Of a DNA stretch of 64,000 nucleotides, positions 25,592 to 33,466 are shown one piece after another (the first letter of the stretch is position 1; every line of letters begins with the position of its first letter). The position numbers were made by a program, and so were the translations under genes. Origin of the DNA: J051 sp040289295 (GTDB lineage: Bacteria; Armatimonadota; Fimbriimonadia; Fimbriimonadales; ATM1); the NCBI GenBank assembly GCA_040289295.1, contig PSLA01000009.1, forward strand, positions 1 to 64,000. Reading direction: 5' to 3'. The notes beneath the pieces are model-generated. The model was not told where the DNA came from and did not search any database. It saw nothing but the letters and a program-made list of their open reading frames with translations.

Positions 25592-26900
25592 TTTGTTGAT
25601 TGTCGTGTTCGCGACGACGCTCACCCTCCCCGGTGACCTGGTTTTCGCGAGGGGTACCGTTGGCATCGCGACCGTCGTCGCCAGACGCCGCGGGAGGGAT
25701 GAGGTGCCCCAGTTTGTCTCGCTTGGCGCTCAGATAGCGCGTGCGCTCGGGCAGCGGCGGGGCGAGCAGTGGCACGTGCTCGACGATCTCCAAGCCATGG
25801 CCCTCGATTCCGGCGACCTTGCTGGGGTTGTTGGTCATCAGTCGCATCCGCTGGATTCCGAGGTCAACGAGCACCTGTGCACCGATGCCGTAATCGCGAA
25901 GGTCGGGCTTGAAGCCCAGCGCTCGGTTCGCCTCGACCGTGTCAAGGCCTTGATCCTGCAGTTCGTAGGCTTTGAGCTTGTTGAGGAGTCCGATGCCGCG
26001 TCCCTCGTGAGGGATGTAGAGCAGACAGCCTCGTTTTGCGTTTGCGATTGCGCCGAGCGCAAGTTCGAGTTGGTCACCGCAGTCACATCGAAGCGAATCG
26101 AGGATGTCTCCTGTTACGCAACTCGAATGCACCCGTACGAGCACCGGGTCACCGTCGGCGATATCTCCCATGGTGAGCGCGAGATACGGCGTGCCGTCCA
26201 CTTGGCTTTCGTAGGCGATGAGTTGGAACACTCCGTGTCTGGTCGGGAAGGTGATAGGCCCGGCGACCTTTTGGATCAGCCTTTCAGTGCGCCTGCGGTA
26301 GGCGATGAGGTCAGCGATGGTGATGATCTTCAAACCATGCTCGTTCGCGAGGCGTTCGAGCGCGGGAAGACGTGCCATAGACCCGTCATCGTCAAGGATC
26401 TCGCACAGGACGCCGACAGGCTTGAGTCCGGCGAGAACGCACAGGTCAACGGTTGCCTCTGTGTGGCCGGCGCGCTTGAGGACGCCACCTGCCTCGGCGC
26501 GCAGAGGGATGACGTGGCCTGGTCGCGCGAAGTCCTCGGGTCGCGCGTCGTCGTCTGCGAAGAGGCGAACCGTAACCGAACGGTCGAATGCGGACACGCC
26601 GGTGGTCGTTCCCTCTCTCGCATCCACGGTTTCGCCCATGGCGGTTCCGAGGCGGCTGGTGTTCTCCTTCACCATCATTGGGATTCCCAATTCGTTGAGT
26701 CGCTGCTCGGTTGTGGGCACGCAGGGGATGCCGCGCCCGCGAGTAAGCATGAAATTCATCGCCTCGGGAGTGACGAGCTCGGCAGCCATCACCAGGTCGC
26801 CTTCGTTCTCCCGGTCGGGGTCGTCCACGACGATGACCATCCGCCCGTGGCGAATGTCCTCTATGGCTTCCTTGATGGTTGAGAAGGGTGTGCGGAGCAT
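25575..26900 (-). CDS. ribBA: Bifunctional DHBP synthase/GTP cyclohydrolase II
   Basis: 441 residues. The RibB part (DDPDRENEGDLVMAAE, then GHTEATVDL) makes the four-carbon unit. The RibA part binds zinc through SSCVTGDILDSLRCDCG and has the catalytic GRGIGL. Together with RibH they supply two consecutive riboflavin steps. ATG 26900 was chosen because the DHBP domain begins there; the frame is open to 26993 without conserved sequence. A Gly/Asp-rich tail follows the RibA domain. The RFN riboswitch often found upstream of such genes was not recognised. Confidence 0.95.
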   Translation of the reverse strand: MLRTPFSTIKEAIEDIRHGRMVIVVDDPDRENEGDLVMAAELVTPEAMNFMLTRGRGIPCVPTTEQRLNELGIPMMVKENTSRLGTAMGETVDAREGTTTGVSAFDRSVTVRLFADDDARPEDFARPGHVIPLRAEAGGVLKRAGHTEATVDLCVLAGLKPVGVLCEILDDDGSMARLPALERLANEHGLKIITIADLIAYRRRTERLIQKVAGPITFPTRHGVFQLIAYESQVDGTPYLALTMGDIADGDPVLVRVHSSCVTGDILDSLRCDCGDQLELALGAIANAKRGCLLYIPHEGRGIGLLNKLKAYELQDQGLDTVEANRALGFKPDLRDYGIGAQVLVDLGIQRMRLMTNNPSKVAGIEGHGLEIVEHVPLLAPPLPERTRYLSAKRDKLGHLIPPAASGDDGRDANGTPRENQVTGEGERRREHDNQQNVPES

Positions 26901-26911
26901 CGGCTCAAGGT

Positions 26912-26929
26912 GCCGGTAACGGTACCGGC
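26912..26929 (-). other. Perfect 7-bp hairpin in the ribBA leader
   Basis: GCCGGTA/TACCGGC with a four-base loop, about 11 bases before the ribBA ATG. Too small for an FMN riboswitch; it could affect translation. Confidence 0.5.
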
Positions 26930-26940
26930 TTTTCCGACAA

Positions 26941-26946
26941 AGTATA
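26941..26946 (-). promoter_or_regulatory. -10 box (TATACT) of ribBA
   Basis: TATACT on the minus strand, about 40 bases before the ribBA ATG. The implied leader is about 35 bases and contains the hairpin at 26912-26929. Confidence 0.45.
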
Positions 26947-27033
26947 CCGTAGAGTGGGGTTTGGCACGCTCTTTGCCCTTCTACTCCGTGCATTGCCTCT
27001 CACGAGCATGGCATCATCCAAAACCTCCGAACG

Positions 27034-27066
27034 GGGAGCCCGGGCAATCGGGCTCCCGCTCTTTTT
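27034..27066 (+). terminator. Strong rho-independent terminator on the plus strand, without an assigned upstream gene
   Basis: Perfect 9-bp stem GGGAGCCCG/CGGGCTCCC (27034-27042, 27049-27057), loop GGCAAT, then GCTCTTTTT. The only annotated gene upstream (ribBA) points the other way, so this ends a small plus-strand transcript or is a leader attenuator before gatB. Confidence 0.75.
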
Positions 27067-27134
27067 GGCTTCTTGCTTGAGCGGGGGCTCATGTCCCGTG
27101 CTGTTGGCATCAAGGCTCAACGTCCGTTGACGTG

Positions 27135-27140
27135 TAAAAT
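27135..27140 (+). promoter_or_regulatory. Leaderless -10 box (TAAAAT) of gatB
   Basis: TAAAAT lies exactly seven bases before the gatB ATG. Confidence 0.6.
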
Positions 27141-27147
27141 CCGCGCG

Positions 27148-28599
27148 ATGCGCCTCCTCCCGAGTATCGGCATAGAGGTTCACGCCGAGCTGCTAACGGA
27201 CACGAAGCTGTTCTGCGGGTGTCCCAACCGTTTTGGCGGCGAGTCGAACACCCGCGTATGCCCGGTGTGCCTCGGCCTGCCGGGCAGCCTGCCGGTGCCG
27301 AACCGGCGCGCGGTTCAACTCGTGCTGCGGGCGGCCCTCGCGCTTAACTGCTCCATCGCCCCTCGCTCAATGTTCCACAGGAAGAACTATTTTTATCCTG
27401 ACCTGCCGAAGGGATACCAGGTCAGCCAGTATGAGGAGACGAACCCGATCGGTCATCACGGGCACCTGGACATTCCCGACCCAAGGACGGGCGGCAAGAC
27501 CGACATTCGCGTTCGCATTCGGCGCGTCCACTTGGAAGAGGACACCGGCAAGCTGCTCCACCTTCCGGGCGGCGGAGCTGGGGTGGATTTCAATCGCGCA
27601 GGCGTACCGCTGATGGAGATCGTTACCGACCACCCGCCTGACATTCACGACGCGGAGACGGCGCGCGAATACGCCCAGCAGCTGCGCCTCCTACTGATTT
27701 ACCTCGGTGTGTGTGATGGTAAGATGGAGCAGGGAAGTTTCCGATGCGAGCCCAACATCTCGGTCGCCCCTGAGGGCTCCGACATTCTGGGAACAAAGAC
27801 GGAACTAAAAAACCTCTCGTCGTTCAAAGCGCTCGCAACAGGTATTGGGTACGAAGTCAGGCGCATGGCAAAGGCGCTGGAGAGCGGCCTTACCCTGCAT
27901 CAGGAAACGAGAGGCTGGAACGAGGAAACGCAAAGCAGTTATCCCATGCGCAGTAAGGAAGGCGAGGCCGATTACCGGTACTTCACCGACCCCGACCTGC
28001 CGCCGATGGTGTTCGAAGAAGAGACGATCGAGCGCGAGAGGGCTGCATTGCCCGAACTGCCGCTGGCAAAGCGGGCCAGGTACATACAGCAATTGGGCCT
28101 TGACGCCTACGACGCGGGCGTGCTGATCCAAGACCCGGCGTGGGCGAAGTTCTTCGATGAGACAGTTAACCTCGGGGCGAATCCCAAGCAGGCTTGCAAC
28201 TGGATGAACGGTGATTTCGCACGGCTCCTGAACGACTCAGGGCAGAGCCTGGCGAACACAAAAATTACGCCGAAGCACATTTGCGAACTCATCGCGCTCC
28301 TCGATGCAGGCACCGTGAACGGACGGCAGGCAAAGGACATCCTGGAGAAGGCATTCCACGACGGGCGACTTCCTGGGGAGATCGCCAAGCAGGAAGGACT
28401 GCGCCAGATTACGGACGAGGGTGCTGTTCGCTCCATCGTCCTTGAGGTACTCGGCGCCAACCCGGACGCTGTGGCAAGGTATAAAGAGGGCAAGACGAAC
28501 GTGAAGGGATTCCTCGTCGGTCAAGTGATGCAGAGGACGAAAGGGCGCGCGAACCCCGAGCTGGTAAACCGCATGCTCGATGAGGCGCTCGCGCAATGA
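27148..28599 (+). CDS. gatB: Asp-tRNA(Asn)/Glu-tRNA(Gln) amidotransferase subunit B
   Basis: 483 residues. GatB activates the acyl group of mischarged Glu-tRNA(Gln) or Asp-tRNA(Asn) for transamidation. Seen: IGIEVHAELLT at the N-terminus, zinc site cysteines (LFCGCP...CPVCLG), HLEEDTGKLLH, DFNRAGVPLMEIVT, and the YqeY/GatB tail domain. ATG 27148 is the family start; the frame is open to 27073 without conservation. GatA and GatC are not in the window. Confidence 0.97.
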   Translation: MRLLPSIGIEVHAELLTDTKLFCGCPNRFGGESNTRVCPVCLGLPGSLPVPNRRAVQLVLRAALALNCSIAPRSMFHRKNYFYPDLPKGYQVSQYEETNPIGHHGHLDIPDPRTGGKTDIRVRIRRVHLEEDTGKLLHLPGGGAGVDFNRAGVPLMEIVTDHPPDIHDAETAREYAQQLRLLLIYLGVCDGKMEQGSFRCEPNISVAPEGSDILGTKTELKNLSSFKALATGIGYEVRRMAKALESGLTLHQETRGWNEETQSSYPMRSKEGEADYRYFTDPDLPPMVFEEETIERERAALPELPLAKRARYIQQLGLDAYDAGVLIQDPAWAKFFDETVNLGANPKQACNWMNGDFARLLNDSGQSLANTKITPKHICELIALLDAGTVNGRQAKDILEKAFHDGRLPGEIAKQEGLRQITDEGAVRSIVLEVLGANPDAVARYKEGKTNVKGFLVGQVMQRTKGRANPELVNRMLDEALAQ

Positions 28600-29168
28600 A
28601 GCGCCACTTCGTCGCCGTCCTCTTGCTTCTGTTCGTGACGGGCGTCGCGCAGCAGCGGCCTGGGCCGGACAGGGTGCAGCGGATGTACAACGCCTACGAG
28701 GCGCAGCTTCGCGTGCGACTCGATCAGTACTTCCACGATGGGGAGTACCAAGCCTGCGTTGGCATCTTGCGTGTTTTGGTTGCTCAGAACCCTCATGACG
28801 TCCAGACCACCAGTGATCTGGTCTTCATGCTGGGCAACGTCGGGCTCGAGGGCGAAGCTCTTTCGACGGCAATCGCTTTTCGAAAGGCGCATCAAACAAA
28901 TCCATATGCGGCTCAGATCGAAGCGAACTACTACATTAGTCCAACCGTCAAGCTCTACGACCGAATTCCTGGCGTGCTCGAGCCCGTTGTCGGCGAGAGC
29001 CGGTTCTTACAGACATTCGTCGCGCTTGGGCGGGCGTATGAAGAGCTGGGGCTGCTCAAGGAGGCGATTCGCGTGCACCGCCTTCGATTGGAGCGCTTCC
29101 CGGATGACCCGTCCAGCAACGCCATTCGGAACAAAGTTGCTCAGTTGGAAGCACGCATCAAAGGATAG
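28596..29168 (+). CDS. Secreted TPR-type protein, function unknown
   Basis: 190 residues, with a signal peptide (RHFVAVLLLLFVTGVAQ) and helical repeat-like segments (FVALGRAYEELGLLKEAIRVHRLRLERFPDD near the end reads as a tetratricopeptide repeat). No enzyme motif. The ATG overlaps the gatB stop (ATGA). It may act as an extracytoplasmic assembly factor, but nothing in the sequence shows a partner. Confidence 0.75.
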   Translation: MKRHFVAVLLLLFVTGVAQQRPGPDRVQRMYNAYEAQLRVRLDQYFHDGEYQACVGILRVLVAQNPHDVQTTSDLVFMLGNVGLEGEALSTAIAFRKAHQTNPYAAQIEANYYISPTVKLYDRIPGVLEPVVGESRFLQTFVALGRAYEELGLLKEAIRVHRLRLERFPDDPSSNAIRNKVAQLEARIKG

Positions 29169-29216
29169 ATCCGCTCTGCCAAAAAGCTACGTTGAATGCC
29201 AAGGAGGGCAGAAAAC

Positions 29217-29651
29217 ATGGAACAGCATCGAATCACTCCGCTCGAAGTGGAAACGAAGGAGTTCACATCCTCGTTTCGAGGCTACTCTCCCGCTGAGGTG
29301 CGGGCTTTCCTCGAAAAGGTCGCAGCCGAAATTGAACTGCTAACGCGCGAGGTCCGCGCTGCCAAGGAGGCGCTTGATGCCGTCACCAGGGAACGTGACG
29401 AACTGCGACAGCGCGAGAGCCTCATCAACGAAACGTTGATCGCCGCGCAACGCGCCGGAGAGGAGATACAGCAACTGGCGCGAGAGCGCGCGGATGCTGC
29501 GCTGCAACAGGTCGAGGCGCAACGAATCCAGATCCAGGGCGACATCGAGCGACTCCGCGCCGAGCGCGACGCGTTTGTCGTGCAAATGCGCTCCTACCTC
29601 GATGCGTTCTACGCGCGGCTCGAGGATCAAAAGCGGCGCACCGCAGGGTGA
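29217..29651 (+). CDS. DivIVA-domain protein
   Basis: 144 residues. The N-terminal DivIVA membrane-binding domain (ITPLEVETKEFTSSFRGYSPAEVRAFLEKV) is followed by a long coiled coil to the end. DivIVA proteins sense curved membrane at poles and septa and organise division or cell-wall synthesis. ATG 29217 follows AAGGAGG (29201-29207), a strong ribosome site; an ATG at 29196 lies before it and is unlikely. Confidence 0.9.
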   Translation: MEQHRITPLEVETKEFTSSFRGYSPAEVRAFLEKVAAEIELLTREVRAAKEALDAVTRERDELRQRESLINETLIAAQRAGEEIQQLARERADAALQQVEAQRIQIQGDIERLRAERDAFVVQMRSYLDAFYARLEDQKRRTAG

Positions 29652-29920
29652 GCACCATTAGGACGACTTTGGACGTGCGCGTCACGACCAGGGCGTCTCG
29701 GCGGTCGGTCGTGCGCCGAGGAGCCCTAATCTGCGTCGCAGTCCCCGAGCCGCCCGCCGAGAACCAGGCCAACGAAGCGGTCGTTGCGTTGCTCGCCAAG
29801 ACTCTCGGCGTCTCCCGCTCAGCGGTTGCGATTGTGGCAGGCGCGAAGGGAAGGGTGAAGCGGGTTGTAGTTCGCGGCCTGACCAGCCCACAGGTACTCG
29901 CGAGGATTCGGGAAGCCTGA
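29648..29920 (+). CDS. DUF167 (YggU) family protein
   Basis: 90 residues. Typical DUF167 pattern: basic beta strands, PPAENQANEAVVALLAKTLGV in the middle, and AGAKGRVKRVVV near the end. The family is small, widespread and of unknown function. The GTG start overlaps the divIVA stop (GTGA), a pairing also seen in DivIVA/YlmH-type neighbourhoods. Confidence 0.87.
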   Translation: MSTIRTTLDVRVTTRASRRSVVRRGALICVAVPEPPAENQANEAVVALLAKTLGVSRSAVAIVAGAKGRVKRVVVRGLTSPQVLARIREA

Positions 29921-29930
29921 CGCGCACCCA

Positions 29931-30242
29931 CTAACCGCCTGCGCTCTTTCGCGCGAGGTTGATTCGCAAGTCGCTGAGCAGGTTCTGCAGATCCCGCCGC
30001 TCCTGGTCGCCGAGCATCGGGTCGAGATGCTCGGCCAGCCGGCTGAGGACGTCAATCGCGATGCGCGCTTGGGATAGGTCCTCGTGCGACTTGCCTGTCA
30101 CGGGGTCGGTCAACAAGCCCATTCTCTGCCAGGCGAACTGCGCGAACATGTGCACGGAGTAGTGCAACAGCCCGTCGATGCGCAGAGGCTGGTCGCTCAC
30201 CTCGTCAGCGTGTTCGCTTCCTGGTCGGTGGTTTTCTGCCAT
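29931..30242 (-). CDS. DUF1844 protein
   Basis: 103 residues, mostly helical. SVHMFAQFAWQRMGLL and LSQARIAIDVLSRLAEHLDPML match the DUF1844 pattern (an aromatic/Met N-terminal helix, Asp-Leu, Ala-x4-Asp, and a C-terminal Leu-rich helix). Function unknown. Its 5' end lies 38 bases inside nfo, so it is probably translated from the nfo mRNA. Confidence 0.78.
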   Translation of the reverse strand: MAENHRPGSEHADEVSDQPLRIDGLLHYSVHMFAQFAWQRMGLLTDPVTGKSHEDLSQARIAIDVLSRLAEHLDPMLGDQERRDLQNLLSDLRINLARKSAGG

Positions 30243-31095
30243 CGCTGCGGCCGGTGTTTACCATACTTCGGAGACGCTCTAAGTTTACCGCGTGCATCTC
30301 TTCTGCGTTGGGCGTTTCGAGAATCAGCGGAGCGTGCGCCACGCGCGGATCGTTCACGATGCGCTCGAACGCTTTTGCGCCGATTTCGCCGTCGCCGATG
30401 TGCGCATGGCGATCCTTCCTCTCACCTAACGGCTTCAGCGAGTCGTTCGTGTGGATGCAAATTAGGCGACTTAGGCCGATCCGCGTGTCGAACTCCTCAA
30501 TCATCCGCTCGTAGCCTTCTTCGCTTCGGATGTCGTATCCCGCCGAGAACACGTGGCACGTGTCCATGCAAACGACGAGGCGCTTGGGCGCCTTGCATCG
30601 GTCAATCACCTCTTGCAGGTGCTCAAAGCGGTAACCCAAGCTTGAGCCGCTGCCTGCCGTAGTCTCCATCGCCAGCGAAACCGAGCGCGGCCCGCCCGCG
30701 AGCACTTCCTTCGTGCTCATCGCGAGCCGCTTCAGTCCCGCTCTCTCACCTTCTCCCCTGTGTGCCCCCATGTGCGAGACGACATACGGAATCCGCAGTT
30801 GCGCGCAACGCTCCATCTCGGCAATCAGCGCATCAACGCTCTTCTTCCGCATCGCCTCGTCCGGTGCAGCCAGGTTGATGAGGTACGAGTCGTGGGAGAT
30901 CGTCCAATCAACCCCGGTCTCCTTGCGCGCCGAAAGGAAGTCCTCAATCATCTCATCCGTTATCTTCTTCGCGCGCCACTGCTGCGGGCTGCTGGTGAAA
31001 ACCTGGATTGCGGTTGCGCCGATCTCCTTCGCTTGCCGAACCGCGGCGCCGAGGCCCTTCGACGTGGGCATGTGCGCTCCGATAAGTCGGGTCAT
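30205..31095 (-). CDS. nfo: Endonuclease IV (AP endonuclease)
   Basis: 296 residues, TIM-barrel zinc enzyme of base-excision repair that nicks DNA at abasic sites. Seen: GAHMPTSKGL, HDSYLINLAAPDE, VSHMGAH, METTAG (Glu ligand), CMDTCHVFSAGYD, IHTNDS and the end ILETPN. A TAGGCT box lies seven bases before the ATG. A basic tail (KPPTRKRTR) extends past the usual end and overlaps the DUF1844 gene. Confidence 0.95.
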   Translation of the reverse strand: MTRLIGAHMPTSKGLGAAVRQAKEIGATAIQVFTSSPQQWRAKKITDEMIEDFLSARKETGVDWTISHDSYLINLAAPDEAMRKKSVDALIAEMERCAQLRIPYVVSHMGAHRGEGERAGLKRLAMSTKEVLAGGPRSVSLAMETTAGSGSSLGYRFEHLQEVIDRCKAPKRLVVCMDTCHVFSAGYDIRSEEGYERMIEEFDTRIGLSRLICIHTNDSLKPLGERKDRHAHIGDGEIGAKAFERIVNDPRVAHAPLILETPNAEEMHAVNLERLRSMVNTGRSDGRKPPTRKRTR

Positions 31096-31102
31096 GCCAC
31101 GG

Positions 31103-31108
31103 AGCCTA
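31103..31108 (-). promoter_or_regulatory. Leaderless -10 box (TAGGCT) of nfo
   Basis: TAGGCT on the minus strand, seven bases before the nfo ATG. Confidence 0.5.
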
Positions 31109-31119
31109 CCTTTCGCCCT

Positions 31120-31740
31120 TCACCGAACGGTTACGTAGGGACGAATCCGCTCAAGTTTCTTTGGGCCGATTCCCTTCACCTCTTGGAGCTCCTCGACCGA
31201 CTTGAAGGTGCCAACCCGGTTGCGATACTCGATGATCCGCTGCGCCGTAACCGGCCCGATTCCCGGCAGGCTCTCGAGTTCCGCCTGCGTAGCGGTGTTG
31301 ATGTTGATTAGTCCGCTGCTCTTCGGCGTCGGATACGCCAAGGTTCCGCCAGGCGTTGAAGCGCTCGTCATCGCGTCCCTGCCGTACGGCCCGGCGGGAA
31401 CCGACTCACCCTGCATAGGGACGTACAGTTGCGTGTTCGGCACCAACGGCGCTGCGAGGTTCAGAAGCGACAGGTCAGCTTCGGGAGTTGCCCCTCCGGC
31501 CAACTTGATCGCGTCGAGAACGATCATCCTTTCGTCCGCCGTGATAACCGTCGGCTTCTTTACGGCGCCGGCAACGTGAACGGGGAATCGGCCCGCCCTG
31601 GCGTCCTCTTCCGAGAAAGTGTACGAGGGCCCGACGTTCGCCCTCAGGTTGCTGTATCCGAGCCAAGCGGCGCCGCCGACCACCATGGCGGCGAGCGCAC
31701 TCACAGCGAGTTTCTCAACCGGCTCCAGGTTGTGCCACAT
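31120..31740 (-). CDS. comEA: ComEA-like DNA-binding competence protein
   Basis: 206 residues: N-terminal membrane helix (LAVSALAAMVVGGAAWLGY), an SLBB domain (VHVAGAVKKP...), and a helix-hairpin-helix pair at the end (ININTATQAELESLPGIGP, VKGIGPKKLERI). ComEA holds incoming DNA at the membrane during uptake. comEC is not in the window; dprA is at 48143. Convergence of both suggests natural transformation. Confidence 0.92.
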   Translation of the reverse strand: MWHNLEPVEKLAVSALAAMVVGGAAWLGYSNLRANVGPSYTFSEEDARAGRFPVHVAGAVKKPTVITADERMIVLDAIKLAGGATPEADLSLLNLAAPLVPNTQLYVPMQGESVPAGPYGRDAMTSASTPGGTLAYPTPKSSGLININTATQAELESLPGIGPVTAQRIIEYRNRVGTFKSVEELQEVKGIGPKKLERIRPYVTVR

Positions 31741-31803
31741 CTTGGCTGACTCAGTGCCCCTCTATTGTTTTTACCCGTCGGGGCGCGTGTTCCTGCCGGG
31801 TGA

Positions 31804-31809
31804 TAAACT
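31804..31809 (+). promoter_or_regulatory. Leaderless -10 box (TAAACT) of the GT2 gene
   Basis: TAAACT, six bases before the GTG start at 31816. Confidence 0.5.
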
Positions 31810-31815
31810 GCCGCC

Positions 31816-32536
31816 GTGCCTCCCTACCTCGGAGTGGTCGTACCTGCTTACAACGAAGCGCCCCGCCTCGGTGCTACCCTCCGCCGTATAAGGGAGTATC
31901 TCGATCAGACTCCATGGACGTGGCGCGTCGTAGTCGTTTCGGACGGCAGCGAAGACGACACCGAGCGGATCGCGCGCGAGTTCGCCGAGGGAGACGAGCG
32001 CTTCGAGTTGATCGCCTACCAGCCTAACCGAGGCAAGGGGCATGCGGTACGCGTTGGGATGCTCGCCCAAAGCGCGGAGTGGCGACTGCTGTGCGACGCC
32101 GACCTGGCGACGCCCATCGAAGAGGTCGAGAAGCTGTTCGCCGTGGGCGCGCCCGTCGCCGTGGGCAGCCGTGCATTGGATCGCAGTCGCCTCGAGGTGA
32201 GGCAACCGTTCTATCGCGAATGGGCGGGGCGGGCGTTCAACAAAGCGGTGCAGCTGCTGGGCGTGCGCGGAATCCGAGATACTCAATGCGGCTTCAAACT
32301 GTTTCGAGGGGACGTCGCCGAGCAGGTGTTCTCCAGCTGTCGGCTGAACGGCTACGGCTACGACTTTGAAGCGCNNNNNNNNNNTGCTCGCACGGGTGTT
32401 CGGACATCCGATAGCCGAGGTGCCGGTGCGCTGGCGGCACCAAGAAGGGTCGAAGGTTCGCCTCCTGCGCGACGGCCTCAAGATGCTCTGTGACCTCGTG
32501 ATTCTGCGGCTAACGTTCCGCTCGCGCCTGCCGTAG
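31816..32536 (+). CDS. Family 2 glycosyltransferase (dolichyl-phosphate mannose/glucose synthase-like), gap inside
   Basis: GT-A fold enzyme: VVVPAYNEAPRLGATL, the DxD-type motif CDADLATP, SDGSEDDT and the acceptor-region QCGFKLFRG. It resembles polyprenyl-phosphate sugar transferases. Ten Ns (32375-32384) interrupt it. After them the true frame reads ARVFGHPIAEVPVRWRHQEGSKV and ends with TAG 32534-32536, one frame off, so the real gap length is not ten. No membrane segment in the visible part. The start is GTG 31816. Confidence 0.88.
32375..32384. other. Run of 10 unknown bases inside the GT2 gene
   Basis: A scaffold-type gap. The flanking coding frames do not match across ten bases. Confidence 0.99.
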
Positions 32537-32574
32537 GTGCGAGTTTCGAACCCGCTCTGCTCGCGACGCTGCTG

Positions 32575-32617
32575 CCCTCACCCCAACCCTCTCCCACAGG
32601 GGGAGGGAGTTGCGGGG
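32575..32617. repeat. RPT1 copy c
   Basis: CCCTCACCCCAA, then CCCTCTCCC-ACA-GGGGGAGGG, then GTTGCGGGG. Lies between the GT2 gene and mqnA and abuts RPT2 copy a. Confidence 0.9.
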
Positions 32618-32640
32618 AGCGCGAGCGTCCCCGCGAGCAC
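32615..32640. repeat. RPT2 copy a
   Basis: GGGAGCGCGAGCGT followed by CCCCGCGAGCAC. Other copies are at 35992, 37131 (inverted tandem pair), 41456 and 46181 (inverted). Confidence 0.8.
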
Positions 32641-32652
32641 ATCCTGCCGGAG

Positions 32653-32658
32653 TAGAAT
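32653..32658 (+). promoter_or_regulatory. Leaderless -10 box (TAGAAT) of mqnA
   Basis: TAGAAT, seven bases before the ATG at 32666. Confidence 0.6.
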
Positions 32659-32665
32659 CGCGCCA

Positions 32666-33466
32666 ATGGCGGAATACCGGCTCGGATGCGTGCCATACCT
32701 GAACGCGCGACCACTGATCGCGCCGCTGGAGACGGACCCCGAGTTCAGCATCCTCTATGAGCCGCCTTCGTCCCTCCCAGCCCTCATCGAGTCGGGAGCG
32801 GTGGATGCCGCTATGGTAAGCAGCATCTATGCTTTGCAGTCAAATGAGTCGCGGGTGGCGTGGGGAGTGTCGATTAGTTCGCGTGGTCGGGTGGAGAGCG
32901 TGCGGCTCTTTTCACGAGTACCATACCACAACATCCGGAGGCTTGCGCTCGACGTCAGCTCCCTTACCTCCACCGTTCTGTGCCGAATCGTGCTCGCAGA
33001 GCGGTTTGGGTGTCAGCCGGCGATATTCGAGGAGGAGCCCAACCTCGAGGCAATGCTTTCCGCCGCGGATGCCGCGCTATTGATCGGCGACGCTGGCATG
33101 AGCGCCGCCTCCTCGGATGACCTGTTCGTGCTCGACCTCGGCAAGGCTTGGGAGGAGATGACAGGCCTGCCGTTCGTGTGGGCGCTTTGGGTAGGGCGCA
33201 GGGGGCTGGACGACCGCCTCGCCGCTCGCCTCGCTCACGCCCGCGCCGAGGGTGTCGCTTCGATTGAAGCGATCGCCCGGCGCGAGGCAGAGGCTCGCGG
33301 GTGGAGCCTCGCGACTTGTCGCCACTACCTCGCCGAGGTGATGGAGTACACGCTCGAGGGCGAGCACCTCGAGGCGCTGCGACGCTTCGGAGCCCTGTGC
33401 GAACGCCACGGCCTCTTGGAGATGGCGCACCAACCAGAAATCGTCGGCGCCCTGATGACCGGTTAG
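32666..33466 (+). CDS. mqnA: Chorismate dehydratase of the futalosine menaquinone pathway
   Basis: 266 residues of the MqnA/MqnD periplasmic-binding fold. MqnA converts chorismate to 3-enolpyruvylbenzoate, the first step of futalosine-route menaquinone synthesis. Seen: LGCVPYLNARPL, the Ser/Tyr region VSSIYAL, SLTSTVLCRIVL and LLIGDAGM. ATG 32666 was chosen over an upstream open frame made of repeat sequence, and it has a -10 box seven bases away. It overlaps thyX at the 3' end by four bases. A UbiA enzyme at 45278 may act later in the same pathway. Confidence 0.92.
   Translation: MAEYRLGCVPYLNARPLIAPLETDPEFSILYEPPSSLPALIESGAVDAAMVSSIYALQSNESRVAWGVSISSRGRVESVRLFSRVPYHNIRRLALDVSSLTSTVLCRIVLAERFGCQPAIFEEEPNLEAMLSAADAALLIGDAGMSAASSDDLFVLDLGKAWEEMTGLPFVWALWVGRRGLDDRLAARLAHARAEGVASIEAIARREAEARGWSLATCRHYLAEVMEYTLEGEHLEALRRFGALCERHGLLEMAHQPEIVGALMTG

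Noticed and set aside
26879..27130. Plus-strand ORF of 83 codons before gatB
   Set aside because: It covers the terminator hairpin and the ribBA start, with no ribosome site or conserved sequence.
26901..27147. FMN (RFN) riboswitch upstream of ribBA
   Set aside because: None of the conserved RFN segments could be read on the minus strand; only a small hairpin is present.
32537..32665. N-terminal extension of mqnA through the repeat region
   Set aside because: The 43 extra codons translate RPT1 and RPT2 sequence, are not conserved, and lie before a -10 box seven bases from the ATG.
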